A program made the position numbers and the translations under genes. Below are positions 19,223 to 27,774 of a stretch of DNA of 64,000 nucleotides, in pieces. Each line of letters begins with the position of its first letter. Within the stretch, counting starts at the first letter, position 1. The stretch comes from Longimicrobiales bacterium (GTDB taxonomy: Bacteria; Gemmatimonadota; Gemmatimonadetes; Longimicrobiales; RSA9), in NCBI GenBank assembly GCA_035461765.1, contig DATHUY010000071.1, positions 1-64,000 of the forward strand. The letters run 5' to 3'. The notes beneath the pieces are model-generated. The model ran no database searches, was not told the DNA's origin, and saw only the letters and a list, made by a program, of their open reading frames with translations.

Positions 19223-22200
19223 TCAGTATCTCTCAGGCACGGAGTCCGGCCGCGGTCCGTATTCGATCCGGAAACTGGCGGGCCACCGGTCGAGGCGGAT
19301 CGCACCGTCCGCCGTCGGTCGTACTTCCCGCCCGTCCGCGACGGCCCGCCGGATCGGACGTTCGTCCAGCAGACTGATCACGATGCCGGCATCCGGCACG
19401 CGGATCCCGGGCTCCAGCACGATCTCGAGACCGGCGTCGACGCTGCGCATCGTGTAGCCGACTGTGCCATGGGGCGTGCGCAGGCCACGCACACGCACCG
19501 TATCGCCGCCTTCGAGCCACTCCGGCAATACGCCCGCCCCTATCACCAGCGCGCCATCGTACTCGCGCACGTGGGCGAACATGTCCGTGACGGAGCGGAT
19601 GAAGTCGGAGCCGACCCAGCCGTGCGGCATATCGCCGATGAAGCGCGGCTCGCCGCGATCGCGCGATACCACCTCGGCCCAGTGGTTCCACCCCGAGGGT
19701 CGCACGTCGCGCAGGAACCAGTCGAGCGCCTCGTGCGCGCGGCGCCGCTCGCCCAGACGCACGAACGCGCCGATGACCCGCAGCTCGTACGGCGTGTATG
19801 CATCCCAGTCGACGGCGCCATCCCGGCGTGCCGTGAAATGGGCCCAGTACCGGTCGAACGTGGCACGCATCTGCGGCTCGAGCGCCGACAGCTCGCCTGC
19901 CGGTGTAATGCCGACGGTCGTGGACGTCGCATCGAAGTCGCCCAGCTCCACGGAGCCGGGGAGATAGTCGATGCCGTGCTCGGCCATCGCACGCGCGAAC
20001 GAAGCATGCAGGTCACGCCGGAACTCATCGCGGATACCGGCGAACCGTGTCTGCTCCCCATCGCTCCCCAGCACGCCGGCCAGCCAGGCCGCATCCGTGA
20101 GGCCCCTGAGCACGAAGAACGCGTCCCAGTATGAGTGCATCGGCTTCGCCGAGTAGCCTTCGTGGCTGATGGACTGCGGCACCATCCCGTAGTACGCGAT
20201 GCTGTCAGCGGTGCGGTACACGGGAGTCATGCGCGAGTGGCGCAGCGAATCGATGTGCGCGACCGCACGCGTGATGTTCGACCAGTGCTGCCGCACGAGG
20301 GTCGTGTCGCCCGTGAAACGGAAGTACTCTGCGATCAGGTAGATGAGCTGGCCGTGGCTGTCGTGCTCCGGCACCGGGTCGGCCCCGCGTGCATCCACGC
20401 AGCACGGCACCTTGCCGTTGTCGTACTGGAACGGCGCGAACCACTCGATGAACTCGCGTACCTCACGCTCATGCCCGAGGCGGAGGAGTGCGGCGGACGT
20501 GAGCGAGCCATCGCGGATCCAGGACCTCTCGTAGGATCGCGAACCCGGCTGGATGGCGGGGCCATCGCGGTTGATCAGCACATAGGCCAGGTTGCTGCGC
20601 AGCAGGTCGCCGAGCGGCGGCGCTCCGGCCGGCAGCTCGACATCGAAACGGTTCAGCTCGGCGCGCCACGAGCGGGCCACCGCAGCGAGCCTCTGTTCGC
20701 CCAGATCCTCTGCATCGCTGCGATTCGTCACCGACGTGTATGACGGAGTGCCCGCTGCCGACGCGAGGGGCACGGCGACGAGAATGTCGCGCGCGGTGCC
20801 GGGATCCAGGCGCAGTTCGTAGGACAGCGCGGCCGATGCATGGCCGAACGGATCGCTGATGGAACGGGAAGTCGGCACACGCCGTCCCGCGATGGCGCGC
20901 ATGACACCGCCTGCGTCGAATGATGTCGCCCCGAACGCGGCTGGAGTGCTCACCGGGATGACGAGACGGTCGTCCACGGTAACGACATCGCCGGCATACG
21001 AGATATGCCGGATGGTCGTGACTCCGCCCGGGGTGTTCAGGAACTGCCAGGACGGATTGACCTGGAACGGCCGCAGCGCGAGGAATAGCGATGGTGAGAG
21101 AGAGCGGCGGCCGGTGTTGCGGACGCGATACCGCAGCCACAGCATGGAGGCCGAGGGGTCGCCGTCCGCCCAGGCCGTGACATCGAGGTGCAGATCGTCC
21201 ACGCGCCACGAAACGGTCGGTATCGGCATGTAGCCGTCGTGCAGAGACTGCGTGACGGTGGCGTCCGCCCACGTGATCAGACGGCCGTCGAGGTGGAGGA
21301 ACGGCTCGACGGAGAACGCGGCCTTGCCGACCTCGACCGCGCCCTCTTCGTTGATCAGTGCCTCCTCCGCTGCGCCGCTCACTCCGATGAGCGTCCAGTA
21401 TGACTGCACGCGTCCCAGGTACTTCGGGTAGTGTCCGGGCGGGGCGTCCGCGGCGATGGTCTCGAACAGTGTGTTGCGCGACTCGGCCCACTCGATCGGC
21501 TGTACGGCCAGCCCGCGCAGCGCGTAGTCGCCCGGGCCCGTCAGCAGTCGCAGCCGCAGCCACCGCGACTCGGACTCGGGCAGCGACAGGTAGTCACGCG
21601 CGCCGGCTCCGCCGCGGACCGCGCGGACCGTCTGCCACGACCGCCCGTCGCTGGAGATGTCGACGTCGTAGTCCCGGGCTCGCGCCGTGGTATCCCAGTG
21701 CACGATGAGGCCGCCGTACTCGCGCGTGCGCTGGAAGTCGAGCGTTACAACCTGCTCCGGATCGGATCCCGAACGCCATACGGTCGTCGAATCATCGTCG
21801 ATCAGTGCACCTGTCCCGCCCGGCGCGGCCGTGCTCGATGCCGTGACCAGCGGTGCGATGTCATAGGGCCGGACGGGCTCGCGCGGTGTGACCGTGATGC
21901 TGTCGATCCAGACCGTGCCACGGCCGCCGCTCCCCGCGGTGATCGCGAGCTCGAGCGCGCGCACATCGCGGATCTCGCCGCCACCGCGCGGACCCCATGC
22001 GAACGTCACGTGCCGGCGGCGGAACGTCACGCGACGCCAATCCCCATTGAACTCGAAACGGGGACGGTTCACCCACCACACGTTCTCGCCCGTCGCGTCG
22101 ATCAGCTTGAGCTCCAACGTGTTCGGCGGCGCGTCGCCGCGCAGCCAGAAGCCGATCTCGTAGTTCTCCGGCAGACGCACCCGCACGTCCCGCCGGAACG

Positions 22201-22540
22201 CCGCCCAGCCGCCGCCGCCGCGGAAGTCGAAATCCACCCTCAGCCCGCCGCCGCTCACACCACTGTCCGCGGACAGCTCCATGTGAACGCCCGTGGCCGG
22301 CGCGACCGACCACGCCGACACGTCGTCGAACGCATCGATGACGTGCGGCGCCGCCGCGGGCGCCGGTTCCGCGCCGCCGCGTGACGCGCACCCACCGATG
22401 ACGAACACGAGGGCGATGTGCACAGCACGCGAAGACGCTCGTGACGACACCCGGTCCCGCAGCCATATACCAGCCCGCAGCCACACCCCGTCCCGCCGGC
22501 GCGGCACCCTCGTTGGAGGCATATCCGATCCGCGCGTCAT
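19223..22540 (-). CDS. Discoidin-domain (alpha/alpha)6 glycosidase-like lipoprotein, family unassigned
   Basis: 1105 residues. A long basic N-terminus leads to a hydrophobic segment and a lipobox-like VFVIGGC (Cys near 51), so it is probably a surface or periplasmic lipoprotein. A jelly-roll carbohydrate-binding-like region (about 65-215) and an F5/8 type C (discoidin) domain (about 225-345) follow. The next part is a beta-sandwich (about 365-620). Last comes a helical barrel (about 650-1000) with YERSWIRDGSLTSAALLRLG, PEHDSHGQLIYLIAEYF and GWVGSDFIRSVTDMF, the build of GH15/GH63/GH94-like enzymes. I cannot assign a GH family. The ATG overlaps the permease stop by 4 bp (ATGA), placing it firmly in the glucan operon. 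It probably acts on the same polysaccharide as the GH144 enzyme. Confidence 0.75.
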   Translation of the reverse strand: MTRGSDMPPTRVPRRRDGVWLRAGIWLRDRVSSRASSRAVHIALVFVIGGCASRGGAEPAPAAAPHVIDAFDDVSAWSVAPATGVHMELSADSGVSGGGLRVDFDFRGGGGWAAFRRDVRVRLPENYEIGFWLRGDAPPNTLELKLIDATGENVWWVNRPRFEFNGDWRRVTFRRRHVTFAWGPRGGGEIRDVRALELAITAGSGGRGTVWIDSITVTPREPVRPYDIAPLVTASSTAAPGGTGALIDDDSTTVWRSGSDPEQVVTLDFQRTREYGGLIVHWDTTARARDYDVDISSDGRSWQTVRAVRGGAGARDYLSLPESESRWLRLRLLTGPGDYALRGLAVQPIEWAESRNTLFETIAADAPPGHYPKYLGRVQSYWTLIGVSGAAEEALINEEGAVEVGKAAFSVEPFLHLDGRLITWADATVTQSLHDGYMPIPTVSWRVDDLHLDVTAWADGDPSASMLWLRYRVRNTGRRSLSPSLFLALRPFQVNPSWQFLNTPGGVTTIRHISYAGDVVTVDDRLVIPVSTPAAFGATSFDAGGVMRAIAGRRVPTSRSISDPFGHASAALSYELRLDPGTARDILVAVPLASAAGTPSYTSVTNRSDAEDLGEQRLAAVARSWRAELNRFDVELPAGAPPLGDLLRSNLAYVLINRDGPAIQPGSRSYERSWIRDGSLTSAALLRLGHEREVREFIEWFAPFQYDNGKVPCCVDARGADPVPEHDSHGQLIYLIAEYFRFTGDTTLVRQHWSNITRAVAHIDSLRHSRMTPVYRTADSIAYYGMVPQSISHEGYSAKPMHSYWDAFFVLRGLTDAAWLAGVLGSDGEQTRFAGIRDEFRRDLHASFARAMAEHGIDYLPGSVELGDFDATSTTVGITPAGELSALEPQMRATFDRYWAHFTARRDGAVDWDAYTPYELRVIGAFVRLGERRRAHEALDWFLRDVRPSGWNHWAEVVSRDRGEPRFIGDMPHGWVGSDFIRSVTDMFAHVREYDGALVIGAGVLPEWLEGGDTVRVRGLRTPHGTVGYTMRSVDAGLEIVLEPGIRVPDAGIVISLLDERPIRRAVADGREVRPTADGAIRLDRWPASFRIEYGPRPDSVPERY

Positions 22541-23361
22541 CCCTTGACGCTCCCCATCGTGATCCCCTCCACGTAGTACCGCTGGAGGAACACGAAGACG
22601 AGCATGACGGGCAGCGTGGTGAGCACGGCGCCCGCCATCATGAGCTCGGTATCCTGCACCCGCTCGCCGGAGAGGTTCGCGAGCGCGACCGGGAGTGTGA
22701 ACATGCTGTCATCGCTCAGTACGATGAGCGGCCACATGAAGTCGTTCCACGTGCTGAGGAACGTCCAGATGGCGAGCGTCGCGAGGATCGGACGCACGAC
22801 CGGCAGGATGACGGACCAGTAGATGCGGAACTCGCCCGCGCCGTCGATGCGTGCGGCATCGATGAGGTCGTCTGGAATGGAGAGGGCGTACTGCCGGATC
22901 AGGAAGATGCCGAATATACTCGCCATGCCCGGGATGATGACACCCCAGTAGGTATTGATGAGGCCGAGCTCGCGCATGAGCAGGAACAGCGGCAGCATCG
23001 ACACCTGCACGGGGATGACCAGGCCCAGAGTGAGGAAGCGGAACGTGCGGTCGCGTCCGCGGAACCGGAGCTTCGCGAACGCGTACCCGGCCATCGAATT
23101 GATCAGCAGCGAGACGACCGTAACGGTCGTCGCAATGAACGCGCTGTTGATCAGGTAGCGGCCGAGGTTCAGCCGGGTGAACAGCGCGCGGTAGTGCTCG
23201 AGCGTCACACGCTCGGGCAGGAGCCGCGGTGGATACTGGTTGGCCGCGCCCGTCTCCATGAGGGATGCGGACACCATCCATACCATGGGAAGCAGCGCAA
23301 TGACGCAGCCGATCGCGAGCAGCGCGTAGATCAGTATGGCATGCAGCCGACGCGAGATCAT
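22537..23361 (-). CDS. Carbohydrate ABC transporter permease (CUT1, MalG type)
   Basis: 274-residue inner-membrane permease with six predicted helices. The EAA loop that contacts the ATPase reads DAARIDGAGEFRIYWSVILP, and the C-terminus has the MalG-like form FLQRYYVEGITMGSVKG. The real start is ATG 23361, whose ATGA overlaps the stop of the partner permease; upstream in-frame codons are shadow sequence. It pairs with the MalF-type permease next to it and the lipoprotein at 24221-25525. The ATPase is probably the one at 12930-14093. Confidence 0.94.
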   Translation of the reverse strand: MISRRLHAILIYALLAIGCVIALLPMVWMVSASLMETGAANQYPPRLLPERVTLEHYRALFTRLNLGRYLINSAFIATTVTVVSLLINSMAGYAFAKLRFRGRDRTFRFLTLGLVIPVQVSMLPLFLLMRELGLINTYWGVIIPGMASIFGIFLIRQYALSIPDDLIDAARIDGAGEFRIYWSVILPVVRPILATLAIWTFLSTWNDFMWPLIVLSDDSMFTLPVALANLSGERVQDTELMMAGAVLTTLPVMLVFVFLQRYYVEGITMGSVKG

Positions 23362-24224
23362 GCCGCCTCCCGCTGGAGACGGAACTGGAACAGCGTCCAG
23401 ACGAGGATGATCGCGAACAGGATGAATGCGACGGCGGCGGCTACGCCCATGCGCCACCAGCGGAATCCCTCCTCGTACATCAGCAGCACGAGCGATGTGG
23501 TGCTGCGCAGCGGCCCGCCGGCGGTCATGACGTACGGCTCGGCGAACAGCTGGAAGTAGCCGATCATCGTGATCACGCCCACGAACAGGAACGTCGGAGC
23601 GAGCATGGGCAGCGTGATGTGGCGGAACTTGCGCAGTGCACCCGCACCGTCCAGCTCAGCGGCCTCGTACAGCTCTGATGGTATGGTCTGCATGCCGGCG
23701 ATGAAGATCAGCATGTTGTAGCCGAAATTCTTCCAGATGGCGAGCAGAATGATCGCGGGCATGGCGGTGCGCGGGTCCCCCAGCCAGTCGACGGGGCTGA
23801 CACCGAACCAGCCGAGCACATAGTTGAGCATGCCGTACTGCGGGTGGTACAGGTAGCGCCACACGATCGCGACGGCCACGAGCGTGGTGACGAATGGAAT
23901 GAAGAAGATCGTGCGGAAGAACGACTTGAAGCGCACCACGCGCGCATTGATGAGGAGGGCGGCCGCGAGCGATGCGGCGACCGTGAGCGGTCCGCCGACA
24001 AGCGCGAAGTAGAAGGTGTTGCGGAGCGCCGTCCAGAACACGGAGTTGCTGAACAGCTCGACGTAGTTGCGCAGACCGACGAAGCGCGCGTTGCCGGCGT
24101 CGGCGATCGCGTAGATGTCGAAGTCGGTGAGGCTCAGCAGAAGCGAGCCGGCGACGGGTATGAAGAAGAAAACGGCAATCAGGGCGAGTGCCGGCGCGAT
24201 GAAGAACCAGCCGGCGCGGCTCAC
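23358..24224 (-). CDS. Carbohydrate ABC transporter permease (CUT1, MalF/UgpA type)
   Basis: 288-residue inner-membrane permease with six helices. It starts at GTG 24224 (protein begins MSRAGWFFIAPALALI), which overlaps the binding-protein stop as GTGA. The longer open frame upstream is not protein-like. The EAA motif ELYEAAELDGAGALRKFRHI and the family motif MIGYFQLFAEPYVMTAGGP are clear. It forms the translocation pore with the downstream MalG-type subunit for an oligosaccharide delivered by the neighbouring lipoprotein. Confidence 0.94.
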   Translation of the reverse strand: MSRAGWFFIAPALALIAVFFFIPVAGSLLLSLTDFDIYAIADAGNARFVGLRNYVELFSNSVFWTALRNTFYFALVGGPLTVAASLAAALLINARVVRFKSFFRTIFFIPFVTTLVAVAIVWRYLYHPQYGMLNYVLGWFGVSPVDWLGDPRTAMPAIILLAIWKNFGYNMLIFIAGMQTIPSELYEAAELDGAGALRKFRHITLPMLAPTFLFVGVITMIGYFQLFAEPYVMTAGGPLRSTTSLVLLMYEEGFRWWRMGVAAAVAFILFAIILVWTLFQFRLQREAA

Positions 24225-25525
24225 GGCGTGGCCCCGCTGCGTGGCCCCGCGCTGCGCGCGAGCAGCCAGCGCCGCTTCTCGAGCATGCGGTCCGTATCCC
24301 GGTCGAGCGCAGCCAGCGCGTCGGCCGCCGACGTGCCGCCGCGGATGGAAGATTCCGCATGCTCGATGACACGGCTCATGATCGACTCGATCTCCGGTAC
24401 CGCCGGCAGCGGCCGCACGCGCTGGAGCTGCTCCCAGAACGCCCTCGTCAATGGCGCCGTCGCCAGGTCGGACTCGCGCCACGCAGCCGTACGCGCCGGC
24501 AGGCTGCCCGTCAGGTCGTAGAACCGCTGCTGCTGCTCCGGCCGTGACAGGTACTCGATCAGCCGCCAGGCCGCTTCCGGGTTCCGCGATTCCCGGTACA
24601 TCACGAGACTCGCGCCGCCGGCAAGCGAGACGCCGCTCGCAGGACCTGTCGGTCCAGGCATGGGCGCCGTGGACCAGGAGTCCTGCATGTCGGCGGGCAG
24701 GCGGCGCCGGAACTCGCCGAGGTTCCACGGACCGGTGATCCACATTGCGAAGAAGCCGCGCCCGAACTCCTGGTACGGGTTGGCGACGTCGTAATGGCCC
24801 ATGGGCGGAGCGAGACCGTCGCGGTAGAGGCTCAGGTAGAACTCGTACGCCTCCCGGAACGCCGGTTCGCTGAACACGCCGCGTGTGCCATCGTCACCGA
24901 GCAGCAGTGATCCGTTCTGAAGTCCGAAGATCGCCGGCTGCGCCCACTCGTTGGTCGGCAGGAATATCGCGTAGCCGTCATCGCCCGCGATGCGCTTCAC
25001 GGCGTGCATCGCCTCGAGCCAGCCGGCCCACGTCTGCGGTATCGAGTCGTACCCGGCCTGCGCCAGCAGATCCGTGCGGTAGAAGATGACGCGCGTGTCC
25101 ACGTACCACGGCACGCCCCAGAGCGTGTCACCGACCACGTTCGTGCTCCAGATGCCGTCGAAGTATTCGTTCGCCGCGAGCTCCCGTGACCGGGCTATCC
25201 ACGGGTCCAGCGGCTCGAGCGCCCGGATGGCGGCAAACTCCGCAACCCACGTGTTGCCGAGCTGGGCGACATCGGGCATCGCACCGCCGACGTATGCCGT
25301 CAGCAGCTTCTCGTGTGCAGCCGTCCACGGGATCTGCTGCACCTGAACACGGATGTCCGGGTTCTCGCGATGGAAGGCGTCCATCATCTCTGCCACTACC
25401 TCGCCTTCGCGGCCCATGCCCCAGAACCGGATGGTCGTCACAGCATCGGAGGGCGGCGGCCCGCATGACGGCAGCAGCAGCAGAAGCAGCAGCAGGGGGA
25501 CGAACGTCGCGCGACGAATGATCAC
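24221..25525 (-). CDS. Sugar ABC transporter substrate-binding lipoprotein (family 1)
   Basis: 434-residue extracellular solute-binding protein, cluster B/family 1. GTG start 25525 overlaps the esterase stop as GTGA. A signal peptide with lipobox LLLPSC (Cys near 21) anchors it in the membrane. The mature part begins TTIRFWGMGREGE and has the usual features: PDVAQLGNTWVAEF in lobe 1, the hinge region WGVPWYVDTRVIFYRTDLL, and FFAMWITGPWNL in lobe 2. Aromatic residues line the expected sugar cleft. Given the GH144 and GH94 neighbours, beta-1,2-glucan oligomers are the likely ligand. That is inferred from context. Confidence 0.93.
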   Translation of the reverse strand: MIIRRATFVPLLLLLLLLPSCGPPPSDAVTTIRFWGMGREGEVVAEMMDAFHRENPDIRVQVQQIPWTAAHEKLLTAYVGGAMPDVAQLGNTWVAEFAAIRALEPLDPWIARSRELAANEYFDGIWSTNVVGDTLWGVPWYVDTRVIFYRTDLLAQAGYDSIPQTWAGWLEAMHAVKRIAGDDGYAIFLPTNEWAQPAIFGLQNGSLLLGDDGTRGVFSEPAFREAYEFYLSLYRDGLAPPMGHYDVANPYQEFGRGFFAMWITGPWNLGEFRRRLPADMQDSWSTAPMPGPTGPASGVSLAGGASLVMYRESRNPEAAWRLIEYLSRPEQQQRFYDLTGSLPARTAAWRESDLATAPLTRAFWEQLQRVRPLPAVPEIESIMSRVIEHAESSIRGGTSAADALAALDRDTDRMLEKRRWLLARSAGPRSGATP

Positions 25526-26295
25526 GGCTCATCCCGCGGACCGGGCTGCCCGCGCCGGTGCGACAGCAGCCACTCGTACAGCTCGGGATCTGCGTACGTG
25601 CGCGTCCACGCGTCGTGGCCGACACCCTCGTATCGCGTGTAACGCACATGACCATCACAGCCGCGCAGACGCTCCACCAGCTCGTCGGAATGCCACACCG
25701 GCACGACCTGGTCCTCCACTCCGTGGAACGCCCACACCGGCAGATGGCGGATCGTGCACGGTCCCGTGATCGTGCCACCGCCGCTGATCGGCGCGATGGC
25801 CGCAAATCGATGCGGGAACTCGAACGCCAGGTGCCAGGCGCCGTATCCGCCCATGCTGAGCCCGGTGACGTAGATCCGGTCTTCGTCGACCGAATGCGCC
25901 GCACTGACCTCCTCGATCAGCGCGTCGAGGAACAGCGTGGACCAGGTGCGGTCCTCGGGCACCTGGGGCGAGACCACGATGAACGGGAAATCCATGGTGG
26001 CTTCGCGGATCAGCTTCGGCGGTCCATGGAACGCGACCCGCTCGACATCAGTGCCGCGCTCACCGGCTCCGTGCAGGAAGAGCAGCAGCGGCCAGCGCCG
26101 GCCGGGGTCGTAGTCGCGGGGCAGGTAGAGCAGGTATTCGCCGGTGACGGTGCGCACGACCTGCGTGTGCAGCGTGCGCTCCACCTGCCGTCCCGGCTCG
26201 CCTGCCCGCGGCACTGCGGACCGGTTCACGCTCACGGACACGCACCCGGCGAGCACCGACAGTAGCGACAGTACGGCGACGCTCCGGGCATTCAA
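25522..26295 (-). CDS. Alpha/beta-hydrolase esterase lipoprotein
   Basis: 257 residues with a TTG start that overlaps the GH144 stop as TTGA. The signal peptide ends in a lipobox (VLAGC, Cys near 18), so this is an exported lipoprotein. The fold is that of the feruloyl-esterase/PHB-depolymerase-like alpha/beta hydrolases: oxyanion region LLLFLHGAGERG, nucleophile Ser in the elbow GLSMGGYGAWH, acid in GVEDQVVP and catalytic His in EGVGHDAW. It lies between the endo-glucanase and the binding protein. Bacterial cyclic beta-1,2-glucans can carry succinyl and other ester groups, so removal of such groups before uptake is a reasonable but untested role. Confidence 0.87.
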   Translation of the reverse strand: MNARSVAVLSLLSVLAGCVSVSVNRSAVPRAGEPGRQVERTLHTQVVRTVTGEYLLYLPRDYDPGRRWPLLLFLHGAGERGTDVERVAFHGPPKLIREATMDFPFIVVSPQVPEDRTWSTLFLDALIEEVSAAHSVDEDRIYVTGLSMGGYGAWHLAFEFPHRFAAIAPISGGGTITGPCTIRHLPVWAFHGVEDQVVPVWHSDELVERLRGCDGHVRYTRYEGVGHDAWTRTYADPELYEWLLSHRRGQPGPRDEP

Positions 26296-27704
26296 GATCC
26301 CTCCATCGTGTCCAGCCAGCCGCCCGTGAACCCGGCGCGTCGCAGACCCTCGCGGATGTAGGTGCTGCGTCGCAGGTGGTGCCAGATCAGGCCGGTGCGA
26401 TGGTTCTCCGCCATCAGCAGGATCGGGCCCTGATCGATACCGAGGTAGTCAGTGTCGAACCAGCCACTGCCCGGCACCACGCGGCCGTGCGTCAGTGTGA
26501 TGCCGGCATACCGGAAGGTCGGGTTGAACGCGTCCAGAAAGCCGTACTCACCCCACACCGCGGGATAGCGCTCACGCATGGTACGCAGCGAGTTGATGGC
26601 GATTCCGGGAGCGAACGGGATCGAGCCGCCCGCGGCCGTCGGCACCAGTGTGCCGTCGTCCCGTACGCCGGTGTGCGATGCACCGCGCGCCGTATACGTC
26701 CAGAACTGCCGCGGCGTACCGTTCACGACGAGCGTCGTGTCCACGGGTCCGTCCGACGCCGTCAGGCCCCAGACGTCGGCGTCGTAGCCCGTCCAGCCCA
26801 TTGGATTCGCGATAGCGTACTCGCGCTGGGCGAGCACCGCCCGCCTCGAGTTCTCGAACCAGTCGATGCCGTGACCGCGGATGAACGGGTCCTGGATGCC
26901 GCGGAAGTCGATGAAGATGTGCGAATACTGATGGCCGAAGAGGGGCGCGAAACCGACGTACGCCTGGCCGTGGAACTGCCCCCAGCGGGCGGTGCTCATG
27001 TACGTGTCCCAGAGGGATTCGTCGACCGGGTGCGTCGGTGAGCCGAGCGCGAGGATGAGCAGGATCATCGCTTCGTCATAGCCGTGCCATTCCGACTCGA
27101 TGAAGCCCGTCTCCGGATGCCAGCCCATCGAGATCCGGTCCGGATTGTTGACCATCGACTGCCAGTCCACGCGTCGGTACAGCGAATCGGCGAGCGCGCG
27201 GATGTACGCCTCGTCCGCGTCGACGCCATCGAAGTACTGCTGGCTGAAGAGCACGCCGGCCATGAGCAGTGCGGTGTCGATCGTGGACAGTTCCACCCGC
27301 TCGAAGCGCGCGCCCGTCTGCATGTCGAGGAAGTGGTAGAACAGCCCGTTGTGGCCGGTGCGGCCGGCGGGCTCGGGCCCCTGCGGCGCATGGAGCAGGA
27401 AGCGGAGCGTGGTCAGCACGCGATCAGCTCCGTCATCGCGCGTGATCCAGCCCCGTTCGATGCCCACCGCGTAGGACGGCAGGCCGAAGCCGATCGCTGC
27501 CACGCTCGAGAACGATTCGGTCGGCCAGCGGTCGGGCACCAGCCCGTTCGCAGGGTTCGCCTGCTCCCAGAAGAAGCCGAACGTGCGCTCCTGCACCTCG
27601 TCGAGGAACGACTCATCCGCTGGTGTGAGCGTCGGCCCGGATACGGTGGAGGATGCGCATCCGGCGAGGACGATAGTGGTGAGCAGGGAGAGAATACGTC
27701 GCAT
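26292..27704 (-). CDS. GH144-type endo-beta-1,2-glucanase (PF10091 glycoamylase fold) lipoprotein
   Basis: 470 residues. Start 27704 gives a clean signal peptide with lipobox VLAGC (Cys near 15). The rest is a single (alpha/alpha)6 barrel of the PF10091 type. Clear family blocks are FGFFWEQANPANGLVPDRWP near the N-terminus and GLFYHFLDMQTGARFERVEL followed by STIDTALLMAG, whose acidic residues lie in the active-site region. Others are GWTGYDADVWGLTASDGP, the block ending FDTDYLGIDQGPIL and the near-terminal ENHRTGLIW. This fold holds the bacterial endo-beta-1,2-glucanases (GH144), and the length fits. Acting in the periplasm or on the surface, it would cut beta-1,2-glucan into oligomers. It is followed by four transport/esterase genes in direct overlap. 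Other activities of PF10091 cannot be excluded. Confidence 0.85.
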   Translation of the reverse strand: MRRILSLLTTIVLAGCASSTVSGPTLTPADESFLDEVQERTFGFFWEQANPANGLVPDRWPTESFSSVAAIGFGLPSYAVGIERGWITRDDGADRVLTTLRFLLHAPQGPEPAGRTGHNGLFYHFLDMQTGARFERVELSTIDTALLMAGVLFSQQYFDGVDADEAYIRALADSLYRRVDWQSMVNNPDRISMGWHPETGFIESEWHGYDEAMILLILALGSPTHPVDESLWDTYMSTARWGQFHGQAYVGFAPLFGHQYSHIFIDFRGIQDPFIRGHGIDWFENSRRAVLAQREYAIANPMGWTGYDADVWGLTASDGPVDTTLVVNGTPRQFWTYTARGASHTGVRDDGTLVPTAAGGSIPFAPGIAINSLRTMRERYPAVWGEYGFLDAFNPTFRYAGITLTHGRVVPGSGWFDTDYLGIDQGPILLMAENHRTGLIWHHLRRSTYIREGLRRAGFTGGWLDTMEGS

Positions 27705-27729
27705 GGCCGCGCCTGTTGCAGGTGAAATA

Positions 27730-27759
27730 CCCCGTGCGGACGGCGACATCCGCACGGGG
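27730..27759 (-). terminator. Hairpin between the TonB receptor and GH144 genes
   Basis: Perfect 11-bp stem (CCCCGTGCGGA and TCCGCACGGGG) with an 8-nt loop, followed on the minus strand by TATTTC. It starts 15 bp after the receptor stop. It could be a partial terminator that lowers expression of the downstream enzyme and transport genes, or an mRNA-stabilising processing site. Confidence 0.5.
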
Positions 27760-27774
27760 CACGACGTAGCAGTA

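Noticed and set aside
24225-24743. N-terminal extension of the MalF-type permease frame
   Set aside because: It lies in the binding-protein gene; GTG 24224 with GTGA overlap starts the first helix.
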